DNA from: Bugula neritina
Taxonomy: Eukaryota > Bryozoa > Gymnolaemata > Cheilostomatida > Bugulidae
Length of the DNA stretch: 64,000 nt
Direction: 5' to 3'
Assembly: GCA_964035545.1 (NCBI GenBank)
Contig: OZ037765.1
Span: forward strand, 29,934,004 to 29,998,003
The position numbers and the translations under genes were made by a program. Below, piece after piece: positions 23,660-35,113 of the stretch (position 1 is the first letter of the stretch; the number at the start of each line of letters is the position of its first letter). The notes under the pieces were generated by a model that saw only the letters and a program-made list of their open reading frames with translations, had not been told where the DNA came from and made no database searches.

Positions 23660-25225
23660 TTATTCATCCTCTAAATAAGATTTTGAATAACTGTGCATCT
23701 CATCATCTGCTTGACCAACTAGAATATAAATAAATAAGAAACAGAAATTATATACACTTTGCTTAAATATTAAAGTTTCATAAACAATTTAGAAATATTA
23801 AGACTATCAAAGTATATAAACGCTTGTCTTGTATTTGTATTGATAATTGGTGTAGACTTATGAAAAAATGCTAAATTTCAAGTTACCAAAGTTCTGCTGT
23901 GCAAAACCACAATCACATTTTCTATTGGTAAGTTTTTTTAATTCGGATGTGCTTTCCATCTACTTAAATAATTTCCCCATTAGTTACATAAACAATACAT
24001 TAAAAGAACAACAGATATAATATGTCAACAAACAATTTTGTAAGTGCCTGAAATATATATATATATATATGTGCGTGTGTTTAAGAAATAACGATATCTA
24101 CTTACTCCTTGAAGAGGCCATATTTGAATTCTTTTGATCACTTATTTTTCCTCTTTGAGAAAAGTCATTGATTAAAGTATACAATAAAGGCCTACAAAAA
24201 ATTAATTATTTTAAAATTTGCCGTTTACACAATGATATCAAAAGAGTATATAATAAGAATTTTTTTACTTGTAAGCATCTTCACAAGATGGAAATATTTA
24301 TATGGAAGGTAACCAATTGACTCACAGTTTACGAGACTGTCTCATAGTCTTGACATGAAGTTCTGATTCAATAAAATCCCTGCTGAGAGGCAAGTCTGAC
24401 TGTCCAGATTCTAAACACAAAGGATGTCATTATATATAAATAAGTATGGAAAACTCTACATTTCTGTGATACCAGTTATAGTCTTTAAGGCATGCTTTCT
24501 TTTCAAAAACAAAATCAATGAGAACTAACATGGGTAGGCAAGCAATAAACGTAAAAGTTTCTGCAGATGTAAATCCAAATAAGCAGCTGCAAATATTTAC
24601 GAGCACCATCTATAAAACTTACCAGATTTGAGAGTAGATGCTGTGTACTTATAATTATTATATTCCAGATACTCCCGAATCAATTCATTTATCAGAATGG
24701 TGTCGTTGTTAGGTTTGGGCTTAGCAACATCTTTGCAGTCCAAGGCATTAAAAATTTCTGAACGTATTCTTCCTCTAACGCTTTCTAGAATCCCACGTTT
24801 TTCTAATACATCTGCGAGTGCTGTATTTAATGGACAGCAAACAAATCATGAATACACCAAAAATGTATAGCCATTATATTACTTAACCACTGAAAAAGAC
24901 TTACTGTTAAATATGTACATAACCAGCATAAACTGTGATGCTGTAATTGTCTACTCTTTGTTTTCTTTAGATTCGCAATACTGGTAACACCAGCATTTGC
25001 CAAAAACAACCCTCCCCCATACATGCACTTGCACATATGTACATACATACATATACCTATGCATATATATATGCACATACATATACACATACATATACAC
25101 ATAATATATACATAATTAGGTTGACCAAGTTCTCTAGTCTAATGATCACATAGTTAAGTACAGAATGTAATATCTAGAAGCATGAAAATGAACAAACCTG
25201 ATCTTAACTCTTCAATCTGTGCCAT
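23660..25225 (-). CDS. CEP20: Centrosomal protein 20 / FOPNL (151 aa, 5 exons)
   Basis: Exons in transcript order: 25225-25198, 24820-24623, 24410-24326, 24191-24106, 23718-23660. They join to 151 aa; human CEP20 has 174. The start MAQIEELR and the block ADVLEKRGILESVRGRIRSEIF match the CEP20/FOP N-terminal helix. The LisH dimerisation motif follows as LINELIREYLEYNNYKYTAS, then ESGQSDLPLSR and LPLLYTLINDF, which match human ESGQPVVPLDR and IPLLYGILAHF. CEP20 (FOR20) is a centriolar-satellite and basal-body protein needed for ciliogenesis and satellite distribution; that role is inferred by homology. The C-terminus after the LisH region is short and diverged, so the last exon (ending YLEDE) is less certain. 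The stop codon overlaps an AATAAA hexamer. Confidence 0.9.
25018..25112. repeat. ACATAC/ATATAC microsatellite in CEP20 intron 1
   Basis: Imperfect run of CATACATACATATAC, CATATATATATGCAC and similar words. Another AT run lies at about 24056-24070 in intron 4 of the same gene. Confidence 0.7.
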
Positions 25226-27164
25226 TATCATATACTCTACCACAAACTACAATTGGATTAAAACATACAAACTGGAAACACATTCACTCTATATGCTACT
25301 TGAAATGAACTAATGCAAAAATATGCAAAATCGAAACTTAATTCAAGGAGCAACAAAAACATAATATTTGAATTGCAAGCATTATGTATGAAACATGGTT
25401 GTAAAATGTGAGCTGGTATATAAAATTGTTATTTGAACTGTTTTATCATGAAAACACATCTATATTGGCAAAGTTCAAAAGCAACAGCTTTCTTAGTTTA
25501 CTGCAACCTAGAAGTAATGAAATTTCTTTTATGACCTACAATTAGGAAGAAGCTTTTTCCATTTCTTATGAGCATTAACTAATTTTCAACTTGCATATTT
25601 TGAGTTGAATGTCAATAAAAAATCAAAGTATAGTGTGCTTTCAGTGACAGTTGAACTACTTATTGCACTACCAGATCAGCCAAATAAAAAGAAGTTTTAT
25701 AGTGAGTGGGCTAACAAAACAAGTTTGTATTACAAGAGTTCAATTTATACTGAAAACATGCTACTTTCTTACTTTTAAAACAACATGAGGCTAAAACTAT
25801 GAAACTATTTGCAGAAAAAAAAACCTAACAGGCTAACATGCACACAAAGCGCAAATTGCTTTAAATGTGATAACTTGCAAGATATAAGTATAGTTGAATA
25901 GTCTAATTAAAGTGCAAAGACCAAAATGCCTCTTGTGTCATTTAAAGCAAGTTATGTTATGTTTATTATGTCATAATAATTAATAAGTAATAATTACTAC
26001 ATTAGACTTAGTCTTAGTCATAATCATCATAGACTTATCCTGCCTCTTATTCTTGAGGTTATGCTAATTCAAACTCCTGACATTTTTAGTACTACTATAA
26101 ATATAAAATTAAAAGCAAAACAAACATAATATTAAATATTAAAATCAAAATAATGAAAAGAAAATCTTTTTAAGAAATTCGAATTCAAATTGACATTTCT
26201 GATTTCAAGCTTCAACACCAAGTCCACCAGCATGAAACAATGTCAGTTTTTATGATGCTACTTCTAACTAAAATAACGCCCGACTTAATGTTTTAATAAA
26301 TTTAAATTAATCATTACAACAGATAATCACAATGAAAATTGAAAAGGTTTCGCAAATTGTTCTATTATAATGTCAAACTGAAACCTAAATTAAGATTCAA
26401 TGCGAATGTTTGTAAACACCGCCATGTCCAAAATACACGCTGCGCATAACTACTTTTGGAAGGGGTCGTCATACACCTACTCGATTATAAGAAGATTTTG
26501 CCAATACTTATGCTAGTGCTTAGCCTATCCAATATTACAACTTCTAAAAGTAGTTCCGCCTACTAATTCTATGTACTACAAGTAAACTTGTACTAGTATC
26601 AGTAACAGTATGTAGCATCTAAATTAAAAAGTTAAAATATCAGTAGTAATACTTATATAGTAATATTAACTAATATTTATACTAATAGTAATAGTAATAT
26701 ATCTATTATTGGAGCGTTTGATTGTTAACCTTAAGGCTTAAAGTTTAAGTTCTACTCTTAAGTTGAAGTTTTAAATTTCAACTCTCACTCTGAGTTAACA
26801 ATAAATCTGTTAAATGGTACAGTTAATGTGATGTAATTGTAAAACCAAACCATAAGTTTTAAATTTATGTATTTTAAGTTTTCAGCAATAAATATAACTA
26901 TAAGTAATAGTACTGTTTTTATATGTTTATAGTAATTAATTTTGCTTGTATGTTAACTTTAAGTATAATTTACTCATAGCCTTATAGTTGAAGTAATAGT
27001 TACACTAATAAGGAATACTTTAACTTATTGTAATAGTTATAGTTATATTTAAAGTTGATCTTATACTTAATCTTATAGTTATATTTATTTAGGCTATTTT
27101 GTTGCATTTATCAAATATGTTATGATCATGGCGACGCATATTGATATTATAATTATATGTTTAG
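25226..27164. other. Divergent intergenic region CEP20-ADPRH
   Basis: About 1.9 kb between two divergent genes. No coding exon was recognised. From about 26590 to 27090 the sequence becomes cryptically simple (TTAAGTTGAAGTTTTAA, GTAATAGTTATAGTTATAT words), like that at 19190-20520. It ends in an acceptor-like TATATGTTTAG at 27154-27164. Confidence 0.55.
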
Positions 27165-27181
27165 GAAGCATAATCAGAATC

Positions 27182-30100
27182 ATGGCTCATAAGGCACTAT
27201 CACAGCATAGTAAATATTTAGCTGCCATGGTATTAGGTGGTGTTGGAGATGCTCTTGGTTATTGCAGTGGACGTTGGGAGTTCACCTTTGAAGGTGCTCA
27301 AATCCATAAAGAGGTAGAAGCACTCGGAGGGTTAGCTAATATTAAAGGTTCATAAATTATATGCATTCCTTTGCAATTGTACAATATTTTTGTAATAATA
27401 ATGTTGCTAATTTGTACATAGTGTAATGTAGTATTACTGTTAGTTGGGAATAAATTTGTATTAGTTGAGTTTGGGAATAAATCTTATCTGATAGAATTGT
27501 ATATAGAATAACTATTTTATTTTTGCAGTCGAGAAGCCAGCATTCTGTGTTAGTGATGATACTGTTATGCACATAGCAACAGCAAAGGGTATGCTCTAAA
27601 AACTGATATCTCTTTTTTCCACTTTCTTAAAAATTTTGATATTTTACATTTTCAATGTTATTGGTAAATTCAATATAATGGAAGACTTTTGAATTCCGTT
27701 AAACAATGATTCATTTGCACATTCTGTTGACAATTTTTAGTCTACTCATATAAGGCATCATGTATCTCTCCTTTTTGTAGCTCTTGTAACTAAGTCTAGC
27801 AAAGACAGAGAGAATGAGTTTGATAATCTTGCACATGAGTATATCCGTTGCATGCAAGACATGTCCGGGAGAGCACCAGGTATATATATATATATATAAA
27901 CCATATCAAACAGTTAACTAACTCTAACTCTGCCAACAACTGAAATTTTTCGTCATCCTTCGCTATATCAACATCTGCTGTGTTATTTGGTTCACATGTC
28001 GCACACAATCAACTGTAACTACTAATAGAGATACACCATGTAGTATCTAACTAGCTGCTCTTTGATGTAGGAGGCACTACTGTTGCTGCTTGCAATAATC
28101 TGGATACAAGACGCAATGCTGCACCTCAAGAAAAACTCTTTAGGTCTCCTTTTAACAAGAGGTATGTATGCTTTAATTTAACTTCATATCTTAGAAGATA
28201 GTCATTGTTATTTGGGGCACCTCATATTTGGCTAACACATTCTATAAATAGCCATTTCTTGTGTTACGTGATATTCATGTTTAGATTATATAATATAAAA
28301 GCTAGTCATTGAAACTTATTTCAAGCTTAAGGAACTAAAAATGCAGCATGAAAGCACTTTACAGAGATTTTGCAACTGTGAAAATGAGATAAGCAATGTT
28401 ATGTGTGCTGTAAACTTGATCAAACCATTTGTTTTTGCAGCCATGAAAGTAACACAGTGATTGTTCTAATGTCTCTCCTAAAAGTGTATACTTTACCTTT
28501 AAAGCATTTTTGTTTTAGTTGAATTGTACACATTATATAATGAGAATATCATCAAATACATTTGTAAAAGCATTAACTATGCTCTACAGTATTATCATGT
28601 TATAAATTACAGATCGTGTCTATTATTGTAACTAAAGATGCTGGTGTTGATGACTATAAAGTGTATAACTGTAGTGACGTATTGCAGAGCTGGTGGCTGT
28701 GGTGGTGCCATGAGGGCCATGTGTATTGGTTTAAGATATCCTGGAGACTCGGAATTAGACGATTTGATAGCCGTCAGCATTGAAAGTGGTAGAGTGACTC
28801 ATCACCATCCCGTTGGGTATTTGGGGGCTCTTGTATCAGCTCTCTTTACCTCCTATGCTTTGCAAGGTAACTAGGCTACTCTGTGTGACTACTAATAACT
28901 CTAGGTCTACTCTTTGGGATGCATTGCCTACTTGGTTTGAATAGATGTTTTTTTAACAATTACTTGTTGCAAGTTTCTACTACGAGTTTTTTACATAATA
29001 ATAGCCAAAATTTTTTCCATAATCTGCTCTACGTGTGAATACAATAGTCTAACTAAATAGACATGGTGTGACTACAGGTAAACCAATCAAATCATGGGGA
29101 GCTGAGCTGGTAGAAACAGTCCTTCCTAAGGCTAAAGTCTACATTACAAGTACAGGGGTGGAGGTAGAAGATAACCTAAAGCACTGGTAAGATTTTCAGC
29201 TAAAATATAATGTTATTCCAATGTATGAAATTACTATCCGATTGGTTTTAGTAACTGTTGCAAGCTGTTTTATTGGAAACAAGATGCAGGGTGACCCAGT
29301 AGATGGTGGTTCCGGCTAACATGAACAGGAAGTGAGATTTAAATAATGTTGCTATTAGTGTTGTCTCACCACATCTCCTCCCATTGTTCAGTGTAAGATG
29401 TTTAAATCTGTTTGGTATATATTATAGTTAGTACAAGATATCTAGTTAGTTTTTTAGCATCATTTCCCTATCATTGTGTTTACTGAAATAATAGTAAATA
29501 ATAGAGTAGAGTAGTAAAAGTAGAGTAATTAGTAAATCTACTTGAGGTTCAAATGTCGTATAAACTTACGTTCAGGTCGGATTTCGAGGACAAGTGGAGA
29601 GATTACTTGATAGGCAGACAGATTGCTGATGGAACGTCAGATCCAGTTTACCCGGAGAAGTTTGGTGTTGAGGAGAGAGACGAGTTTTACAAGAGCTTAT
29701 CTTATAGTGGGTGGGGAGGTGCGAGTGGGCACGACTCCACCATCATTGCGTTAGTATGCTATATGATATAATGGAACTCAATACAATATTGCTAAACATC
29801 TAACTTCAAGCATTTAGTATTTCAAACTAGTATCAATACCAATAATTTCAGTCACGTAACAGGCTTGTAATTTTAGTCATGTTGAAACATAAGATTCGCG
29901 TGCATCACATTTATGTCTGATTATATATATAATAATTTATAATATTATTATTAAATTTTTCTCCAATGCTGCTTCTGTAATGGTTTTTTTCTTTCTTTTT
30001 AATTGGCTCTATAATTTTAATATTTGTAGATATGATGCATTCCTTGGCTGTAAGGAAAGTTGGGATGAGCTATGCAGCAGGTATATTTAGAACTCACTAC

Positions 30101-30978
30101 TTTACCTGCATATAATAACTCGTTTTGAATGTGATACAGGCACAAGGTTTTGAAATTTATTGGATAGAAAGTATTTTCAAAAATAATTAAATTAATGTAA
30201 GACAATTCTCACAAATGACATAATTATGCATATAAATCATATCTTTTTTGGTACCAACTTGCACTAAAATGATTTCAGGGCAGTGTTTCATGGGGGAGAT
30301 AATGACAGTACGGGAGGGATAGCAGCTTGTTGGTTTGGAGCCTTGTACGGCTTTACTGGAGTTCATGAGAATAATCATCAGGTAATTGGAAATTTTAGGA
30401 GTTATGCTCTTCTTCACGCCCCCCCCCCCCCCTTACACGCACGCACAGTATCGGCTTAGTAAACAAATAATTGTTACTGTTAAAACTAGTTTTTAATAGA
30501 GTGTCATTCTCGGCAATAATGCAACATTTAGAGGTCAGAGTTTAGACAGTTTGAAATAAATACATATATAATAGGTGTTATTAGTTGATATGTTTTAAAT
30601 TTTATGAGTTTGTAAAAACTTATTTATACTTTTGATTCACATCTGAGTTTGAAGTCAAAATAGTGTTTAGAATATAATTTGATACATCAAATTTGAAAAA
30701 CAATGCGTTTCAAAAAGAAGTGTATATATCCAACATCTATATTGTCTTTCATACTAATTTTCTGGCAATGAAAAATAAGATTAAAAGCTGTTGAAAATAA
30801 AGCAGCAACTTATTTGCATGATGAAGTAACGAAGCTCACCAGATATTACAGTATCTTATTTAGCCTGCACACATGTAGAATTGATTAACCATTTTTTTTC
30901 TAGGGTTTAGAATACAGAGATGAGCTGAGTAAGCTTGCTGACCAACTCTACAGTCTGAGTCACCCAGCTAGTAACTAG
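27182..30978 (+). CDS. ADPRH: ADP-ribosylarginine hydrolase ARH1 (368 aa, 10 exons)
   Basis: Removes ADP-ribose from arginine side chains, reversing mono-ADP-ribosylation. Exons: 27182-27347, 27529-27588, 27781-27879, 28071-28161, 28688-28866, 29078-29186, 29576-29749, 30030-30080, 30279-30381, 30904-30978. They join to 368 aa; human ADPRH has 357. The family's metal-binding signatures are present: [12 protein letters not shown] (paired Asp) and [15 protein letters not shown]. Also matching human are [35 protein letters not shown] and [15 protein letters not shown]. The start at 27182 fits human MEKYVAAMVLSAAGDALGY (here [18 protein letters not shown]); in-frame upstream ATGs at 27122 and 27128 lie before an acceptor-like site. 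Donors include the weak GTTCAT (intron 1) and GTTAGT (intron 7). Confidence 0.95.
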
Positions 30979-31012
30979 TAATCACTAGTAACTAGCAACT
31001 AGTAACTAGTGG
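30970..31012. repeat. Short ACTAGT tandem repeat at the ADPRH stop
   Basis: Imperfect copies of TAGTAACTAG / AATCACTAG / CAACTAG span the last codons, the stop and the start of the 3' UTR. They may vary in length between alleles and could shift the reading of the last few residues. Confidence 0.6.
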
Positions 31013-32748
31013 CTGTTGTAAACAGTGGGTTGCGCCATTGGGAAGTTATATTATTTGTGCCAAGTTGCTATTCATGCAAAATCTTAGCTTTAATATGTAG
31101 CTAGTGATTATTTTCTATTTTTCAGTCATGACCAAATTCTTCTTATCAACAAATAATTGTTTTATTTTTAAATTTTATGCAGTGTATGCAGATTTTTTAT
31201 CATGTGTCTGCCATATATATTTATTTTATTGAAGTTATAGCATGTATTTTAATTTTTGTTTTTTTTTTTAGCGATCAATTGCTTGTAATATTTATTTATA
31301 TTTACACTTTATTTGTTTTAGTTTGTTAAATATCTTTCTAATTTTTATTTTACATATTATATCATATGTTATTATATTATATTTTCATTATAAATCTGAA
31401 TACAGCTATAGTAATTATGATACTCTTTCAAAGGCTCTTCTATAAAATTTGTCATAAGTTAGTATTGCCTAGTGACATAAAGTACAGATTATAGTTTTAA
31501 TTAATTCATGAAATGACTAAGTTAATTCTAATGATAGAAATGCAAAAGACGATCCTAGCCTTTCTTAACTCTCTTTAATTTTATGTATGATTCCCAATGG
31601 GAATGAGCAAAGTTTATATGGTAATGTTAATTGATTGTTAAAGATGCATACATCAAAATTTTCTGCAGTATGCAAAATAATTAAATTGTCACAGTGTCTA
31701 GTATTTTATCTAAATCTAGCCAATTTATTTCACACATGCACATGATCAACCGTGATGTAACTAATAGCTGTATTTGTATGCGCACTCGTCAACGCAAGCT
31801 TTTGTGCACCAGTGTATAGTGTTAACTTAGTTGATGTAAAGAATTCTAAAAATTAATATGGTGATATCACTTTTATAAGAATATTAGCAACCATTATCTA
31901 TGTTCTATATTCTATAGGAAACAATACAATCTACATATTATATCACATTTATGTGCATTGTAAAGTATTCTGGAAGACATGCATTGTATAATATTAGGTA
32001 GTCACCAAAATATTACGGCTTAGTTACATTATATAAACTATTCATTGAGTTGGTTTTGCGTTCATGAATAGAACTTTATACCTTCTGTTATCTTTCGTAA
32101 AAATATTAGCAACCTTGCGAGTTAATAGCTATAATGATATTATTATACATTATCATGCTTATACTTTGTATATATAAATAAATTGTGTACGCATGCTTGA
32201 TATACTTAATAGAAACAGGTATAAATTTATATGTATACAGAGTTATGTTGCATGATATTCCCAGTCTGGTTATGCTTTATTCCCTATTCATCTTGGAGTT
32301 CATACCATAATAATAATAAGGAGCTTAGAATTAACAAACATGCAATGAATGAATTGGGCTAGAAATTGATAATTCCCTATATTATATTTAAAACATACAT
32401 ATTTCAAAGCTGAATAAACCCAAGCTGTATAGCATTTTAGTATTTTAGTATTTTAACATTAGCGATGACAATATAATATGAATATGCAAGACAGCCATGG
32501 TCTAGGGGTTAGAAAACTGGCTTAGTAAACATGGGGTCAGTAGTTCTAACCGCTGTACAAGCCAGTGGTGGTGTTAGAAAAAGCATCCAGTCATAAGTAC
32601 AAATAAGTCCTTTGCCTGCTTTAAAAAAACCTTACCATCGGAGTTTTTACAGAAATAGTGACTATAAACTTGCGTGAGTTTTTATTAAGACGATCATTTT
32701 TAAAAAAATCGCATTGAAGAGTAACTCAAACAGTCTTTTTACACATCA
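31013..32748. other. Convergent intergenic region with a SINE-like repeat
   Basis: Between the ADPRH stop and the claudin-like gene stop. AT-rich, with T-rich runs near 31257-31270. It holds a tRNA-derived repeat at 32489-32645 (separate entry) and no recognised coding exon. Confidence 0.5.
32489..32645 (+). mobile_element. tRNA-derived SINE-like repeat
   Basis: A box-A match TGGTCTAGGGG (32498-32508) is followed about 44 nt later by a box-B-like AGTTCTAACC (32542-32551), as in the head of a tRNA-derived SINE with an internal pol III promoter. The body contains TTAGAAAAAGCATCCAGTC, which recurs in variant form at 55455-55474. The segment AAAAAAACCTTACCAT near its end recurs near 17875 in a SUOX intron. 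Exact ends and target duplications were not resolved. Confidence 0.6.
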
Positions 32749-35111
32749 CTAGTTAGTTGAGTTGTTGGATATGAGTAAAGACAACCTCCACCAGGAAAGA
32801 AAAGTAAGAGAAAATAAAATGGCCGACATCCAGGCTACATAGAGCGACCAATCAGGATACATCGTATAACACTCGCACATTGCAGGAGGAACTTCTGTGA
32901 AGGTAGAGCATGTTTTCATTTCCTTATTTATTTTCACGTGCATTACAATCAGTGCCAGCAAAGTGTAGAATGCTGTATGGAAAAATAACACAGAATACTG
33001 GAAAAATAACACAGAATACTAACATGGATGTTGTCATATTATTATAACAACGACAATTATATAAAATGACGTAACATTGTATAATTTATCATGTATACAT
33101 ATGAAACAATATAACATGGTGTAATTTACTATAATATTGTAATACATAGAGCTAATAGATAGACATGCAGATAAAGTTGACTGAATATTTTGAGCACCAT
33201 AGATATAATATAATGATGATATCTCAAGTGCTGCAGCAAAGGTTAATGGGAAGACGACTCACCAGCCAGGAAAAACATAATTCCTGTAATGAGGAGACAA
33301 ATCACCTGGTCGGCTATTAGACCAATCAGAGCTGTGATAATTGATACAAAGAGAATTAGTGCGACTAATATGAGACAAGCTATAGCAGCATTCCTCATTT
33401 CTACAAAATAATACAAGTAAAATTAAAGCCAGTCAAGAATGACATTTGAGTATACAACGTTCACAAACAAATAATATCTAATCAGGATAATAAAAAACAT
33501 TAAAACTGTAAAATATGTATCAAAATTCAAATAGCTATGTCTCGTAATGCATAGACAATGATACGTATAGATGTAAACATAACTGTATTGTGTGTTCATC
33601 CACTAACACATCTGCAATATTAAAATATTAATTATACTCATAGTAAATGTCACTCAGTCTCTCACCATAGTATATTGGTATAGAATGACTTGGAATTGAT
33701 TGCAATCAAAAAATGATTGGTTGGAAAACTTTTAATATATGAATTTGTAGTTAGATATGAGACATGGAGACTCACGAATATAATAAATGGTATTTCGGGA
33801 CAGATAGGCTTTAGCTTTTTGATAATCAAACAAAAAGTTGAAACACTCTTCCTTGTCTCCATATATTAACTTTTGAGATTGATCTACAATAATGAGAGGT
33901 TTGCAAAATTAAAATACATAAGCCATAAAGCGTATGTTTATTTCTCTATAGCTGCAATACTATATGATACTGCCAATACATTATATTATATTATGCTATA
34001 TTATATTATATTATATTATGCTTGTGTAAGTTGAAACTAACATTAACTAAACTTCTAGAATAATGAAAGCACAATAACTTATGTGTAACAGCATAATAAT
34101 GTTAGTATAAATAACATGCAGCTATATTTATAATTGAAAAATTAAAGGTTACCTCCTACTTCAATCTTTAACTTATGAGCTAAATTGAGCTCTTCAGGCA
34201 ATGCTCACATCAAAAGTCATACTTTCTGACTAAATTTTAAACTAACATTCAAGTTTTCATTATTATCAAAGTACATATTTTTCAAAATTGTTATACATTA
34301 TTTGAGATTCTTCAAGTTGGGTGAGAAATAATTCACTGCTAGTAACTAAATAAAAGGCTGATATAAAGCTGACACTCAGTGACATGTGGTCTAAGGTGCT
34401 AGTGTTACATCATGTAGTCTGAAGTGTCTACCATCTGTTTAGAGTTTCATGTTCCAATTCAGAATGAAGCCTCACCCCTCACTTATAATTGAATTTATGA
34501 TACAGTGTCATTTTTTAGCTATAGCTTCAATTTAGTAGTGTCTTCAACAATAAGTAATGTGTGAGCTTATTTTTATTACAAATTATTATCAAAAATTGGC
34601 AAAAACCAACAAAATAGCACTTCTTGACAATAACATATTGTGCCTTGAACTCGTTTGCTACTCTATAAATTTATACATTTTGTTTATAAACTTAAGATAA
34701 TAACATTTATATTTAAAAATTTCTCATTCAATAATTAATTTCATCACCATATTGCCTTTTGCAAATTTCTTGGCTTCGCAGTAGGCACAATGTTTTTGCT
34801 ACAAGTATAGCTGGGGGAGGCAACTTCTCACCTGACAGCTTGTTACACAAACTCCATATTCCAGCAAAACGGCTGTGAATAAAGTACTTCTGAGAGCTGT
34901 GGTGGTGAGTCACTGTTAGGAAGTCCTCATACGCAGCTATATTCGTGGCATTATCACCTTTAGATATGATGCATATGTCATCGTAGATGTGATATTCCCA
35001 ATGAGTGGTGGACAGCGATATCGAAATAGTCAATAGTGAAAGGATCATCAAGCATATAGAAAGCCGGAGAAATGTGGGAACATCGTCAACAATATCTAAA
35101 TGTCGAGCCAT
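32749..35111 (-). CDS. Claudin/PMP22/EMP-like four-TM protein (249 aa, 4 exons)
   Basis: Exons in transcript order: 35111-34832, 33883-33776, 33400-33263, 32972-32749. They join to 249 aa with four predicted membrane spans. TM1 lies at about residues 15-34. A large first extracellular loop carries the family signature: W38, then GIWSLC, then a later Cys (GDKEECFNF). TM2 and TM3 are encoded by exons 3 and 4 (AIACLILVALILFV; ICLLITGIMFFL), and TM4 near the C-terminus is YVAWMSAILFSLTFLSWW. The second loop is Cys-containing (CSTFTEVPPAMCECY). Such proteins act in cell junctions or as channel regulatory subunits; I cannot assign the subfamily. An acceptor (TTGTAG) lies 2 nt before the ATG, and a possible leader exon ends at about 36376 (TTTGACAG|GTATGT on the minus strand). 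Confidence 0.75.
32979..33020. repeat. 21-bp perfect tandem duplication before exon 4 acceptor
   Basis: GGAAAAATAACACAGAATAC plus T occurs twice in a row. On the transcribed strand it doubles the T-rich tract just upstream of the exon-4 acceptor of the claudin-like gene. Confidence 0.9.
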
Positions 35112-35113
35112 TT

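Noticed and set aside
23898-23938. Extra CEP20 exon on the minus strand (RKCDCGFAQQNF-like peptide between CAATAG and GTAACT)
   Set aside because: Its length (35 nt) does not keep the frame between the flanking phase-1 exons, and human CEP20 has no such segment. The model without it is in frame.
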